A stretch of DNA of 64,000 nt, taken from JAAYKT01 sp964408955 (GTDB taxonomy: Bacteria > Bacillota > Clostridia > Lutisporales > Lutisporaceae). Location of the stretch: assembly GCA_964408955.1 (NCBI GenBank), contig CAYPBK010000003.1, positions 62,001 to 126,000 on the forward strand, given 5' to 3'. The position numbers were made by a program, and so were the translations under genes. The notes under the pieces are model-generated. The model saw only the letters and a list, made by a program, of their open reading frames with translations, had not been told where the DNA came from and did no database searches. Below are positions 9,183 to 17,749 of the stretch, one piece after another. Numbering within the stretch: the first letter of the stretch is position 1; each line of letters begins with the position of its first letter.

Positions 9183-9207
9183 TCTGAAATCAGAAAGGAG
9201 AATATAA

Positions 9208-9759
9208 GTGGATATAACTCTTGAAAAAATAGATATTGTAAGAGAAAGAGCAAAAGCGACTTATAAGGAGGCTCGAGATGCATTGACAGCCGCAAATGGT
9301 AATGTTATAGATGCAATAATAAGCCTCGAAGAATCCGGAGAAAAAGATTGGACAGAGACAATGACTGTAAAAGGCAATGAAGTAGCAGAGAAGATTAAAA
9401 CGATAATTAGTACGGGAAATGTAAACAGAATTAGAGTAAAAAAAGATAATAATGTAATTATTGATATTCCTGTTACAGCAGGAGCAATTAGTGCGGTTGT
9501 TCTTCCCCAAATAACAGCTTTGGGTACTGCAGTTGCTCTTTTAACTAAATGCACTATAGAGGTTGAAAGACAGAATAAAGGCGTAATTAATGTTAATAGC
9601 GTTATTAATACGGCTGTATGCGATGCAGCTGACAAAGTAAAGAACATTGCAGAGGATGTAAAAAATATGACGAATACAAATAGCAATGCTCAACAAAATA
9701 CTATGCAAGCTCAACAAAATAATAATCAAGGTAATACACCCCCAACTGAAAACAACTAG
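9208..9759 (+). CDS. DUF4342 domain protein with UBA-like N terminus
   Basis: The 183-residue protein starts at GTG with AAAGGAG upstream. Residues 3-43 (ERAKATYKEARDALTAANG, then IDAIISLEE) resemble the UBA-like three-helix domain at the start of elongation factor Ts. Residues about 60-125 form the DUF4342 core with a beta-rich part (VNRIRVKKDNNVIIDIPV) and a hydrophobic Ala/Gly segment (AGAISAVVLPQ) that could touch the membrane. The tail from about residue 155 is rich in Gln and Asn and looks disordered. Function is unknown. It lies between recO and the glycine T-box; whether the recO transcript continues through it is likely but unproven. Confidence 0.82.
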   Translation: MDITLEKIDIVRERAKATYKEARDALTAANGNVIDAIISLEESGEKDWTETMTVKGNEVAEKIKTIISTGNVNRIRVKKDNNVIIDIPVTAGAISAVVLPQITALGTAVALLTKCTIEVERQNKGVINVNSVINTAVCDAADKVKNIAEDVKNMTNTNSNAQQNTMQAQQNNNQGNTPPTENN

Positions 9760-9784
9760 AATACAGTGATTATAGAAGTATAAG

Positions 9785-9808
9785 TCATTGACTTTCAATG
9801 AAGTTTTT
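9785..9808 (+). terminator. Possible weak terminator after the DUF4342 gene
   Basis: TCATTGA and TCAATGA form a perfect 7-bp stem with a 3-base loop, followed by AAGTTTTT. The stem is AT-rich, so termination would be weak. It overlaps the candidate promoter of the T-box leader. Confidence 0.35.
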
Positions 9809-9816
9809 GTTAAATT
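9788..9816 (+). promoter_or_regulatory. Candidate SigA promoter for the glyQS leader
   Basis: TTGACT and TAAATT are separated by 17 bases, about 20 bases upstream of the T-box leader. The -35 is good and the -10 is poor, so this is tentative. Confidence 0.35.
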
Positions 9817-9834
9817 TATTATATAAATGCAATT

Positions 9835-10023
9835 GCTAGCAAGGATAAAGAGAAGTATCTATATTATGATTGCAGAGAGCCGTTGTCTGGTGTGAAACGG
9901 TATTATTTTATAGAGAAGGCGCTTTGGAGCTGTTTCTACAAGAGGATAATCCTTTGGGTTATCAATAAGGGTGGAACCGCGGAAGATTACCTTTCGTCCC
10001 TTGCGGGACGGAGGTTTTTATTT
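9835..10023 (+). promoter_or_regulatory. Glycine T-box leader
   Basis: This is a tRNA-sensing leader ahead of glyQS. The conserved T-box sequence AGGGTGGAACCGCG is at 9968-9981. Downstream is a terminator hairpin, CGTCCC-TTGC-GGGACG, followed by GGAGGTTTTTA. Upstream is the stem I region, beginning with AAGAGAAGTA. A plausible specifier codon is GGC at 9918-9920 (glycine), which fits the downstream genes. Uncharged tRNA-Gly would stabilise the antiterminator and allow expression of glycyl-tRNA synthetase. The exact 5' end and specifier loop were judged by eye. Confidence 0.92.
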
Positions 10024-10042
10024 TTAATAGGAGGGGTTTCTT

Positions 10043-10924
10043 ATGACATTTCAGGAAATAATACTGCGCTTGCAAAACTATTGGGCAGAACAGAATTGCA
10101 TTATTGCACAGCCTTACGATGTGGAGGTAGGCGCAGGAACAATGAGTCCTTATACTTTTTTAAGAGCTTTGGGCCCGGAGCCCTGGAGGGTAGCTTACGT
10201 AGAACCTTCACGGCGGCCTGCGGATGCAAGATATGGCGAAAATCCTAATAGAGTATATCAGCATCATCAATATCAAGTTATTCTAAAACCATCCCCTGAG
10301 AATATTCAAGAACTATATTTAGGAAGCTTAAAAGCACTTGGTATAGATCCAATAAAACACGATATTCGATTTGTTGAAGATAATTGGGAAGCACCAACCT
10401 TGGGCGCTTGGGGTTTAGGTTGGGAAGTATGGTTAGATGGTATGGAAATAACACAATTCACCTATTTTCAACAAATAGGCGGAATTGATTGTGACTTGGA
10501 GTCTGCCGAGCTTACCTATGGTTTAGAAAGAATTGCAATGTACATACAGGAAAAAGATAATGTATTTGATATAGTTTGGGTTGATAATATAACTTACGGA
10601 GATATATTTAAAACTGCTGAGATTGAGCATTCCATATATAGCTTTGAGGAAGCGGACACAGTTTTACTTTTCAACCTTTTTGACTCCTACGAAAAAGAGG
10701 CAAAAAGAGTCATTGAAAAAGGTATCATAGTGCCGGCTTATGACTATGTACTAAAATGTTCACATATGTTTAATATATTAGATTCCCGTGGGGCAATATC
10801 TGTGACCGAAAGGACAGGATTTATTTCCAGAGTTAGAAATCTTGCTAAAATGGTAGCCCAAGCTTATCTAAAGCAAAGGGAAGACATGCAGTTTCCTTTA
10901 TGCAAAAAGCTTGGAGATAAATAG
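10043..10924 (+). CDS. glyQ: Glycyl-tRNA synthetase, alpha subunit
   Basis: The 293-residue product is the catalytic alpha subunit of the bacterial tetrameric (alpha2-beta2) glycyl-tRNA synthetase, which charges tRNA-Gly. Signatures include TFQEIILRLQNYW, QPYDVEVGAGTMSP, RRPADARYGENPNR and QFTYFQQIGG. AGGAGGG lies upstream of the ATG. It is preceded by a glycine T-box and followed by glyS after 12 bases, so expression should respond to glycine-tRNA charging. Confidence 0.98.
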   Translation: MTFQEIILRLQNYWAEQNCIIAQPYDVEVGAGTMSPYTFLRALGPEPWRVAYVEPSRRPADARYGENPNRVYQHHQYQVILKPSPENIQELYLGSLKALGIDPIKHDIRFVEDNWEAPTLGAWGLGWEVWLDGMEITQFTYFQQIGGIDCDLESAELTYGLERIAMYIQEKDNVFDIVWVDNITYGDIFKTAEIEHSIYSFEEADTVLLFNLFDSYEKEAKRVIEKGIIVPAYDYVLKCSHMFNILDSRGAISVTERTGFISRVRNLAKMVAQAYLKQREDMQFPLCKKLGDK

Positions 10925-10936
10925 GAGGCGATTGAA

Positions 10937-13021
10937 TTGAAAAAGGATCTGGTATTTGAAATTGGCACGGAAGAAATTCCCGCCAGGTTTATGAATAAAA
11001 CTTTGCATCAACTTAAAACATTGGCGGAAAACAAATTTCAGCAAAGCAGAATTTATTATGACGAAATTAATACCTATGGAACTCCAAGAAGGCTTGTTCT
11101 TTATGTAAAAGGCCTACTGGAAAAGCAAGAAGATATGGAAACAGTAATAAAAGGACCGTCAAAAAAAGCAGCTTGTGATTCAGATAATAATCCTACAAAA
11201 GCTCTTCTTGGTTTTATTAAAGGTAATGGTCTTAATGAAAAAGATATTTATATCGATGATTTAGCAGGGGTAGCTTACATATATGCCAAAAAATATGAAA
11301 AGGGTAAAAATACTCTAGAAATTTTGAAACATGTATTGCCACAATTGATTACCTCGATAGATTTTCCGAAAACAATGAAATGGGGGAATAAATCCTTTAG
11401 ATTTGTTAGACCTGTAAGATGGTTAATGCCGATATATGGAGATACATTAGTAGAGTTTAATAAAGATGAAATTCCTTGCAGTAAGGTTACAAAAGGACAT
11501 AGAGATTTATCCTTCGGAGACATAGAAGTAAACAATGCAGAAGAGTACTTTAATAAACTAGAAAATGGCTTTGTTATAGTGGATCAAAATGAGAGAAAGA
11601 ATATTATAAAAGGTCAGATAGAGAACCTTCTTGGAGATAATAATAGAATAATAGACAACTGCGAATCACTCTTAGAAGAGGTTTCCTTTTTAGTTGAATA
11701 CCCTACTGCATTTATGGGAAGCTTTGATAAAGAATTTTTGACCCTTCCAAAAGAAGCGGTTATAACTCCAATGAAAGAACATCAAAGATATTTTCCAATA
11801 GAGGATAATGATGGTAATCTTATTAATTGTTTTATAGCCGTAAGAAACGGTAGTGAAGAATATATTGATGTTGTTAAAGAAGGAAATGAAAAAGTACTTC
11901 GCGCAAGATTATCAGATGCAAAATTTTTCTTTGAAGAAGATAAGAAAATAGGCCTGGATCAATGTGTTCAAAAATTAAAAAATGTAGTTTTTCAAGAGAC
12001 TATAGGCACTATGTATGACAAGACTGTAAATATAGGAAATGCAGCAAATTATTTATCCCGTGCGCTGAACATCAGCCAAGAGGATATAAAGCATCTGGAA
12101 AGAGCAGCTTATTTATGTAAGGCTGATTTAGTTACTAATATGGTTAAGGAATTTGATGAGCTTCAAGGAATAATGGGGAGAGAGTATGCCATTTTGCAAG
12201 GTGAAAGTCCTATTGTGGCAAATGCAATTAAAGAGCATTATATGCCAAGATTTTCCGAGGATGATGTGCCAGAGTCTTTATTAGGCTCCATACTAAGCAT
12301 TTCAGATAAAATCGATACAATTACCGGGTGCTTTGCTATAGGGATAAAGCCTACAGGAAGCCAGGACCCTTATGCCTTGAGAAGACAGGCCATAGGTATA
12401 ATTAACATAGTTTTAAATAAATCCATAAACATAAATATTAGAAATCTGTGTAACGAGGTTCTGGCACCTTATATTAAAAAAGGTATTTTGATAGATTCTG
12501 AAGATATAATAATAAAAGAAATTATTGAATTTATTAAAGGCAGACTGAAAAATGTTCTTTTAGAAAAAGGCTACGGTTATGATATAATAGATGCAGTATT
12601 GACTCAAGACTTAGAAGATTTATATGATGCATATTTAAGAATAACAGAGCTATCAAAATGGAAGAAAAGGGATGAATTCTTAGAAATAATAAGCTCCTTT
12701 GACAGAGTATCCAATCTTGCAAAAAACTGTACTGTAGCAACTATTAAATCAGACCTTCTTATTGAAGAAGAGGAAAAGATTCTTATGTCTGTTTTTACGG
12801 ATGTTGAATTAAAGTTTAAAAAAGCAGTTGAACTAAAAGAATATAATAACGCATTAGTAATTATTAAACAATTAAAAAAGCCCGTAGATGAGTTTTTTGA
12901 TAAGGTTATGGTTATGGTTGAAGACAAGGAAATAAGAGATAATAGGTTATCTATTTTAAAAGCGATAAGCGATATGATGAATATATTTGCAGACTTTAGT
13001 TTAATTGTAATAAATAAATAA
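10937..13021 (+). CDS. glyS: Glycyl-tRNA synthetase, beta subunit
   Basis: The 694-residue beta subunit binds tRNA and is needed for aminoacylation with GlyQ. Family signatures: DLVFEIGTEEIPARFM at the start, YGTPRRLVLYV, KTMKWG, FVRPVRWLMP, PKEAVITPMKEHQRYFP and the HD-like region with KADLVTNMVKEFDELQG; the C-terminal third carries the anticodon-binding helices. Start is TTG at 10937 with AGGAGG 8 bases upstream. It forms one operon with glyQ under the T-box, closed by a hairpin about 60 bases downstream. Confidence 0.98.
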   Translation: MKKDLVFEIGTEEIPARFMNKTLHQLKTLAENKFQQSRIYYDEINTYGTPRRLVLYVKGLLEKQEDMETVIKGPSKKAACDSDNNPTKALLGFIKGNGLNEKDIYIDDLAGVAYIYAKKYEKGKNTLEILKHVLPQLITSIDFPKTMKWGNKSFRFVRPVRWLMPIYGDTLVEFNKDEIPCSKVTKGHRDLSFGDIEVNNAEEYFNKLENGFVIVDQNERKNIIKGQIENLLGDNNRIIDNCESLLEEVSFLVEYPTAFMGSFDKEFLTLPKEAVITPMKEHQRYFPIEDNDGNLINCFIAVRNGSEEYIDVVKEGNEKVLRARLSDAKFFFEEDKKIGLDQCVQKLKNVVFQETIGTMYDKTVNIGNAANYLSRALNISQEDIKHLERAAYLCKADLVTNMVKEFDELQGIMGREYAILQGESPIVANAIKEHYMPRFSEDDVPESLLGSILSISDKIDTITGCFAIGIKPTGSQDPYALRRQAIGIINIVLNKSININIRNLCNEVLAPYIKKGILIDSEDIIIKEIIEFIKGRLKNVLLEKGYGYDIIDAVLTQDLEDLYDAYLRITELSKWKKRDEFLEIISSFDRVSNLAKNCTVATIKSDLLIEEEEKILMSVFTDVELKFKKAVELKEYNNALVIIKQLKKPVDEFFDKVMVMVEDKEIRDNRLSILKAISDMMNIFADFSLIVINK

Positions 13022-13081
13022 TCTTTTTAGTGTTTACTTAATTTCCTCGTTGACTTTTTATTTCAATATTCACCAATTAAG

Positions 13082-13119
13082 AAGAATTGTGCCATTTATA
13101 TCAGCATGATTCTTTTTTA
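13082..13119 (+). terminator. Terminator after glyS
   Basis: AAGAATTGTGC pairs with GCATGATTCTT (with G-U pairs) around an 11-base loop and runs into TTTTTT. The remaining intergenic DNA to 13294 shows no clear promoter or further gene. Confidence 0.65.
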
Positions 13120-13294
13120 AGTAGAACAATATATGGCTTGAAAAAAAATATATGGAAATAGGGTAATTTTTGTGATAATATATTGTGGTATAAACATAAT
13201 TACGTAGAACTACAATGTACACAAACCTATGTGGCATTTCGATGTATATAAATTCATACCTATATTATAGATAGCATAAAAAAGGAGGGTAAAA

Positions 13295-14104
13295 ATGTCA
13301 GATAATAAATCTATAATCTACGTTGTATCTGATTCGATTGGGGATACGGCGGAACAAGTTGCACGAGCTGCAGCAGCACAATTTAAAATTACAGGAGATC
13401 AGATAATCAGAGTTCCATACATTAGCAATAAAGCCGCTATTGAAAGGATAGTATCAGATGCCGGTGAACATAATAGTATTATTATATATACTATTGTAGT
13501 TGCAGATTTAAAAGAGCATTTAGAAAAACTGGCAAAAGAGAATAATATTTTATGTGTAGATATAATGGGTCCGGTAATTGAAGCTATTTCACATATCACA
13601 AATGAAAAGCCGATTTATGTACCCGGGATAATCAGACAATTGGACGAAGAATATTTTAATAAGGTAGAAGCGGTCGAATTTGCGGTTAAATATGATGATG
13701 GTAAAGATAAAAAAGGAATCAAAAAAGCTGATGCAGTGGTAATCGGGGTTTCCAGAACATCTAAAACACCTCTAAGCATGTATCTGGCTAATAAAAATAT
13801 AAAAATAGCTAACATACCATTGGTACCGGAAGTAAAGCCGCCAAAAGAGCTATATGAAATTTCACCTAAGAAAGTATTTGGTCTAATAACAAACCCTGTT
13901 AAGCTAAATGCTGTAAGGCAGGAGAGGCTGAAAACATTAGGATTAAACTATGAAGCAAATTATGCGAATAAAGAAAGAATAGAAAAAGAGTTGGAATATG
14001 CAGAAACAATTATGAAAAACATTGGTTGCCACATAATTGATGTTACAGATAAAGCTATTGAAGAAACGGCAGGAATAATAATTAAAGCTTTACAGGAATT
14101 ATAA
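13295..14104 (+). CDS. ppsR: Pyruvate phosphate dikinase regulatory protein (PDRP/PpsR family)
   Basis: The 269-residue protein belongs to the DUF299 family of bifunctional kinase/pyrophosphorylases, which inactivate pyruvate phosphate dikinase by ADP-dependent phosphorylation of an active-site threonine and reactivate it by phosphate-dependent dephosphorylation. Signatures are VSDSIGDTAEQVARAAAAQF at the start, the P-loop-like GVSRTSKTPLSMYLA near residue 150, and IPLVPEV and VFGLITNP after it. Its presumed target, ppdK, starts 37 bases downstream, which strongly supports PDRP rather than PEP-synthase regulation. AAAGGAGG precedes the ATG. Confidence 0.95.
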   Translation: MSDNKSIIYVVSDSIGDTAEQVARAAAAQFKITGDQIIRVPYISNKAAIERIVSDAGEHNSIIIYTIVVADLKEHLEKLAKENNILCVDIMGPVIEAISHITNEKPIYVPGIIRQLDEEYFNKVEAVEFAVKYDDGKDKKGIKKADAVVIGVSRTSKTPLSMYLANKNIKIANIPLVPEVKPPKELYEISPKKVFGLITNPVKLNAVRQERLKTLGLNYEANYANKERIEKELEYAETIMKNIGCHIIDVTDKAIEETAGIIIKALQEL

Positions 14105-14141
14105 AGAAAGCACTGAAAAATTAATAAAAGGAGTAAAACAT

Positions 14142-16766
14142 ATGGAAAAGTTTATTTATGGTTTTAATGAAGGAACAGCAGAAATGAAAGATTTATTAGG
14201 TGGAAAAGGTGCAAATCTTGCGGAAATGAGCAATATTGGTTTACCTGTACCCTATGGCTTTACCATTACCACAGAAGCATGCAATATGTATTATGAAAAA
14301 GGACATAAGCTTTGGGAAGAATTGATTGATGAATTAAGTATTAGGCTTAAGGATCTTGAGAAAAAAACCGGGAAAATACTTGGCGATAATAAAAATCCTT
14401 TGTTGGTTTCTGTTAGATCCGGTGCAAAATTTTCCATGCCCGGAATGATGGATACCATATTAAATCTAGGTTTAAATGATGATACGGTAGAAGCCTTAAG
14501 CAATTCTACAAATAATGAAAGATTTGCTTATGACAGCTACAGAAGGTTTATACAAATGTTTGGCAATGTAGTTATGAATATTGACAAAGAGAAGTTCGAT
14601 GTGGTTTTTGATAAGATTAAAAAAGAAAAAAAGGTTGAAAATGATACTGAATTAGATGCAGAATCCTTAAAAATAATTGTTAGTGAATTTAAAAAAGTAT
14701 ATAAGAAAGAAACAGGCAAGGATTTTCCGGAAGACCCCAATGAACAATTATTACTGTCTATCGAAGCAGTATTTAAATCGTGGAATACAGAAAGAGCAAT
14801 AATTTATAGAAAACTAAACAAAATATCAGATAAGTTAGGAACAGCAGTAAATGTTCAGTCAATGGTATTTGGTAATCTTGGTGATGATTGCGGAACCGGA
14901 GTAGCCTTTACTAGAAACCCTGCTACTGGAGAGAAAAAGCTTTTTGGCGAATTCTTAATAAATGCCCAAGGGGAAGATGTAGTAGCCGGTATAAGAACTC
15001 CTTTAAATATTGAAAAACTAAAAGAAATTATGCCTGATATTTATGACCAGTTTCATCAAACAGCCGAGATGCTGGAAAATCATTATAAGGATATGCAAGA
15101 TATAGAATTTACAATAGAAAAAGGCAAGCTTTTTATATTACAAACACGAAATGGTAAAAGAACTATTGAGGCTGCTGTCAGAATAGCTGTTGAAGCGGTT
15201 GCGGAAGGCAAGCTAAGTAGAAGTGAAGCTCTTTTAAGAGTTGAGCCATCCCAAATAGATCATCTTTTACACCCTACCTTTGATAAGAAAATATTAAAAA
15301 GCCTAAATCCCATTGCAAAAGGTTTACCGGCATCGCCCGGTGCTTCAAGTGGCAAAGTCTATTTCACAGCGAAGGATGTCGTAAAAGCGTGGGAGGACGG
15401 TAATTCGGTCATTCTGGTTAGGCAGGAAACTTCACCGGAGGATATAGAAGGAATGGTAGCCTCCAAAGGGATACTTACATCAAGAGGGGGGATGACTTCT
15501 CATGCTGCCGTTGTAGCCAGAGGTATGGGGAAATGTTGTGTTGCAGGTTGTGAGGCAATAAAAGTAAATGAGGAATTAAAATGTTTTACTGTTAATGATA
15601 AGGTTTACCATGAAGGTGACTATATTTCAATTAACGGTAGCAGCGGAAATGTATATGAAGGTATAATACCAACTATTGAGTCGGAATTAAGCGAACATTT
15701 TACTACACTTATGGAATGGGCAGACAGTGAGAGAAAACTAAATGTTCGTGCTAATGCTGATACACCCAAAGACGCAAAAAAAGCCGTTGAGCTGGGAGCT
15801 GAGGGAATCGGCTTATGCAGAACAGAACATATGTTTTTTGAAGAGGACAGAATACCTGTTGTCAGAGAAATGATTTTAGCTGATAATGTTGAACAAAGAC
15901 AAAAAGCTTTAGATAAATTATTGCCGATGCAGAAGGAAGACTTTATAGGCATATATAAAGCCATGGGCTCTAGACCCATTACAATTAGGCTTTTAGACCC
16001 GCCTTTGCACGAATTTTTGCCCAATGATGAAAAGAGCCTTAAAAGTTTGGCTGATGATATGAATATTAGCTATGATAAGCTGAAAATCAGAGTGGAGGAT
16101 TTGAAAGAAATCAATCCTATGCTGGGACACAGAGGCTGCAGGCTGGCAATAACCTATCCTGAAATTGCTGAAATGCAGACAAGAGCTATTATTGAAGCAG
16201 CATTAGAAGTAAAAAAAGAAGATGGGATTGATGTGAAGCCTGAGATAATGATTCCTTTGGTTGGAAAGCCGACAGAGTTGACTTATCTAAAGGAAATTGT
16301 CGTTGATCTGGCGGATAAAATAATAGCAGATTCGGGAATTGAATTGAAATATTTATATGGGACAATGATAGAAATACCGCGTGCTTGTATTGTTGCTGAT
16401 GATATCGCAGAAAGTGCTGAATTCTTTTCCTTTGGAACTAATGACTTAACTCAGATGACCTATGGATTTTCAAGAGATGATGCAGGAAAAATAATAGAAG
16501 AATATCTGAATAAAAAGATTTTTGAAAAGGACCCTTTCCAATCAATAGATGTAAAAGGCGTTGGAAAACTAATGGAAATGGGAGTAGAATTAGGAAGAAA
16601 GGTAAAACCGGATTTAAAAATAGGTATTTGTGGGGAGCATGGTGGGGAACCTTCTTCCGTTGAGTTCTGTCATGAAATTGGCTTAGATTATGTTTCATGC
16701 TCGCCCTTTAGAGTTCCTATAGCAAGATTAGCAGCTGCTCAAGCACAAATCAAAAAGCCGCGTTAA
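14142..16766 (+). CDS. ppdK: Pyruvate, phosphate dikinase
   Basis: The 874-residue enzyme interconverts pyruvate, ATP and phosphate with phosphoenolpyruvate, AMP and pyrophosphate, and in anaerobes may serve glycolysis or gluconeogenesis. The N-terminal ATP-grasp region starts LLGGKGANLAEMSNIGLPVP. The swivelling phosphohistidine domain has GGMTSHAAVVARGMGKCCV near residue 448, with the threonine just before the catalytic histidine that PpsR modifies. The C-terminal PEP/pyruvate barrel has GLCRTEHMFF, GHRGCRL, FGTNDLTQMTYG and GICGEHGGEPSS with the catalytic cysteine near residue 828. Length is normal. Expressed with ppsR. Confidence 0.98.
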   Translation: MEKFIYGFNEGTAEMKDLLGGKGANLAEMSNIGLPVPYGFTITTEACNMYYEKGHKLWEELIDELSIRLKDLEKKTGKILGDNKNPLLVSVRSGAKFSMPGMMDTILNLGLNDDTVEALSNSTNNERFAYDSYRRFIQMFGNVVMNIDKEKFDVVFDKIKKEKKVENDTELDAESLKIIVSEFKKVYKKETGKDFPEDPNEQLLLSIEAVFKSWNTERAIIYRKLNKISDKLGTAVNVQSMVFGNLGDDCGTGVAFTRNPATGEKKLFGEFLINAQGEDVVAGIRTPLNIEKLKEIMPDIYDQFHQTAEMLENHYKDMQDIEFTIEKGKLFILQTRNGKRTIEAAVRIAVEAVAEGKLSRSEALLRVEPSQIDHLLHPTFDKKILKSLNPIAKGLPASPGASSGKVYFTAKDVVKAWEDGNSVILVRQETSPEDIEGMVASKGILTSRGGMTSHAAVVARGMGKCCVAGCEAIKVNEELKCFTVNDKVYHEGDYISINGSSGNVYEGIIPTIESELSEHFTTLMEWADSERKLNVRANADTPKDAKKAVELGAEGIGLCRTEHMFFEEDRIPVVREMILADNVEQRQKALDKLLPMQKEDFIGIYKAMGSRPITIRLLDPPLHEFLPNDEKSLKSLADDMNISYDKLKIRVEDLKEINPMLGHRGCRLAITYPEIAEMQTRAIIEAALEVKKEDGIDVKPEIMIPLVGKPTELTYLKEIVVDLADKIIADSGIELKYLYGTMIEIPRACIVADDIAESAEFFSFGTNDLTQMTYGFSRDDAGKIIEEYLNKKIFEKDPFQSIDVKGVGKLMEMGVELGRKVKPDLKIGICGEHGGEPSSVEFCHEIGLDYVSCSPFRVPIARLAAAQAQIKKPR

Positions 16767-16860
16767 GCGAGGATGTTTTGTATTTAAAAAATATCCATAT
16801 AAAAATTTAGTCATATATCGGGAAATGATAGCTCTTTTAGAGGAACTATCAGGTAAAATA

Positions 16861-16900
16861 AAAAGGTGTTGCACTTAAATTATGGTGTAATACCTTTTTT
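16861..16900 (+). terminator. Terminator after ppdK
   Basis: AAAAGGTGTTGCAC pairs with GTGTAATACCTTTT around a 10-base loop and ends in a T-run. The rest of 16767-17017 holds no gene I can support. Confidence 0.85.
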
Positions 16901-17017
16901 GTGCTTATAGTTAGGGCAATGATAATCAGTTCCAAAGCCAAAGACTTTATGCAAAGCATTACTTACTTTATATTTTGGCATATCGTTGTGAATTGAAATT
17001 AAATATCACCATACCTA

Positions 17018-17046
17018 TTGACATCACAATATAAAAAGAGTATAAA
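17018..17046 (+). promoter_or_regulatory. Strong SigA-type promoter of the tetR-like gene
   Basis: TTGACA at 17018-17023 and TATAAA at 17041-17046 are separated by exactly 17 bases. Transcription would start near 17053, inside the palindrome described next. Confidence 0.8.
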
Positions 17047-17051
17047 AAAAT

Positions 17052-17071
17052 ATAGAGACTATAGTCTGTAT
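17052..17071. promoter_or_regulatory. Palindromic operator candidate at the tetR start site
   Basis: AGACTATAGTCT (17056-17067) is a perfect 12-bp palindrome. It extends to 20 bp (17052-17071) with one mismatched pair. It covers the predicted transcription start and lies just upstream of a TetR-family gene, as expected for autorepression. Binding by this regulator is inferred. Confidence 0.6.
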
Positions 17072-17087
17072 GATTGGGGGTTATGCT

Positions 17088-17687
17088 TTGAACAAAAAAG
17101 TACTGCAGGGCATGGAGACGAAAAGTAGAATTTTAGAATGTGCCCGTAAACTATTTCGTGAAAAAGGTTATGACAATGTGACTGTAGATGAAATTATTAA
17201 GGATGCCGATTCATCAAAAGGCGGGTTTTATACTCACTTCTCATCCAAAAGAGAGCTGTTGATAACTATGATGCCCATTGTTCATGATGCTTACAGAGAT
17301 TTTATTTCAACTAAAAGCGATTACAAAAATACTTTAGAAAAGATATCAGCCTTTATATGCTTTTCCTTTGATTTAATAAAAAATGAAATCGGGCTGGCCA
17401 CCATGTCTGCAGTATATTCCGCACATATTAACGGTGCACCCATAGAGGGGATTTTGGTTTCTTCCGATGTGGCTTTTCTTAGACTTTTAAATGATCTCAT
17501 AATAGAAGGTCAGTTTAAAAACGAAATAGCTGGGGAATTCCCTTCACGACATATATGCGATATTATCATAAGTTGTATGCGTGGCGTGATATTTGACTGG
17601 TGCTTAAAAAGAGGATCCTTTGATTTGACGGAATATGGGAAAGAAGTTACAACCATGATATTGAACCAAATCAAAAATTACAAATAA
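17088..17687 (+). CDS. TetR/AcrR family transcriptional regulator
   Basis: The 199-residue protein has a TetR N-terminal helix-turn-helix: SRILECARKLFREKGYDNVTV, then IIKDADSSKGGFYTHFSSK, near residues 12-55. The C-terminal ligand domain is divergent, as usual, so the inducer is unknown. I start it at TTG 17088, with GGGGGT 6-7 bases upstream; an in-frame ATG at 17070 lies before that ribosome site and within the operator region. The gene has a near-perfect promoter overlapped by a palindrome. Only 62 bases separate it from the giant SLH gene in the same direction, so the two are probably co-transcribed. Together they interrupt the ppdK-dgt-dnaG order expected from relatives. Confidence 0.9.
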   Translation: MNKKVLQGMETKSRILECARKLFREKGYDNVTVDEIIKDADSSKGGFYTHFSSKRELLITMMPIVHDAYRDFISTKSDYKNTLEKISAFICFSFDLIKNEIGLATMSAVYSAHINGAPIEGILVSSDVAFLRLLNDLIIEGQFKNEIAGEFPSRHICDIIISCMRGVIFDWCLKRGSFDLTEYGKEVTTMILNQIKNYK

Positions 17688-17749
17688 TACAGTGATAGCT
17701 TATAACAATATTTCTTAAATTAATACTTTATAATTTTGGGGGGCTAAAC

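Noticed and set aside
9261..9798. Overlapping minus-strand open frames opposite the DUF4342 gene
   Set aside because: They are mirror frames of a gene with a good start and ribosome site and carry no recognisable domain.
9883..10248. 121-codon open frame across the glycine leader and start of glyQ
   Set aside because: It runs through the T-box structure and the wrong frame of glyQ; it has no family resemblance.
13180..13294. Vegetative promoter for ppsR
   Set aside because: TATAAA occurs near 13193, but no acceptable -35 lies 16-18 bases upstream.
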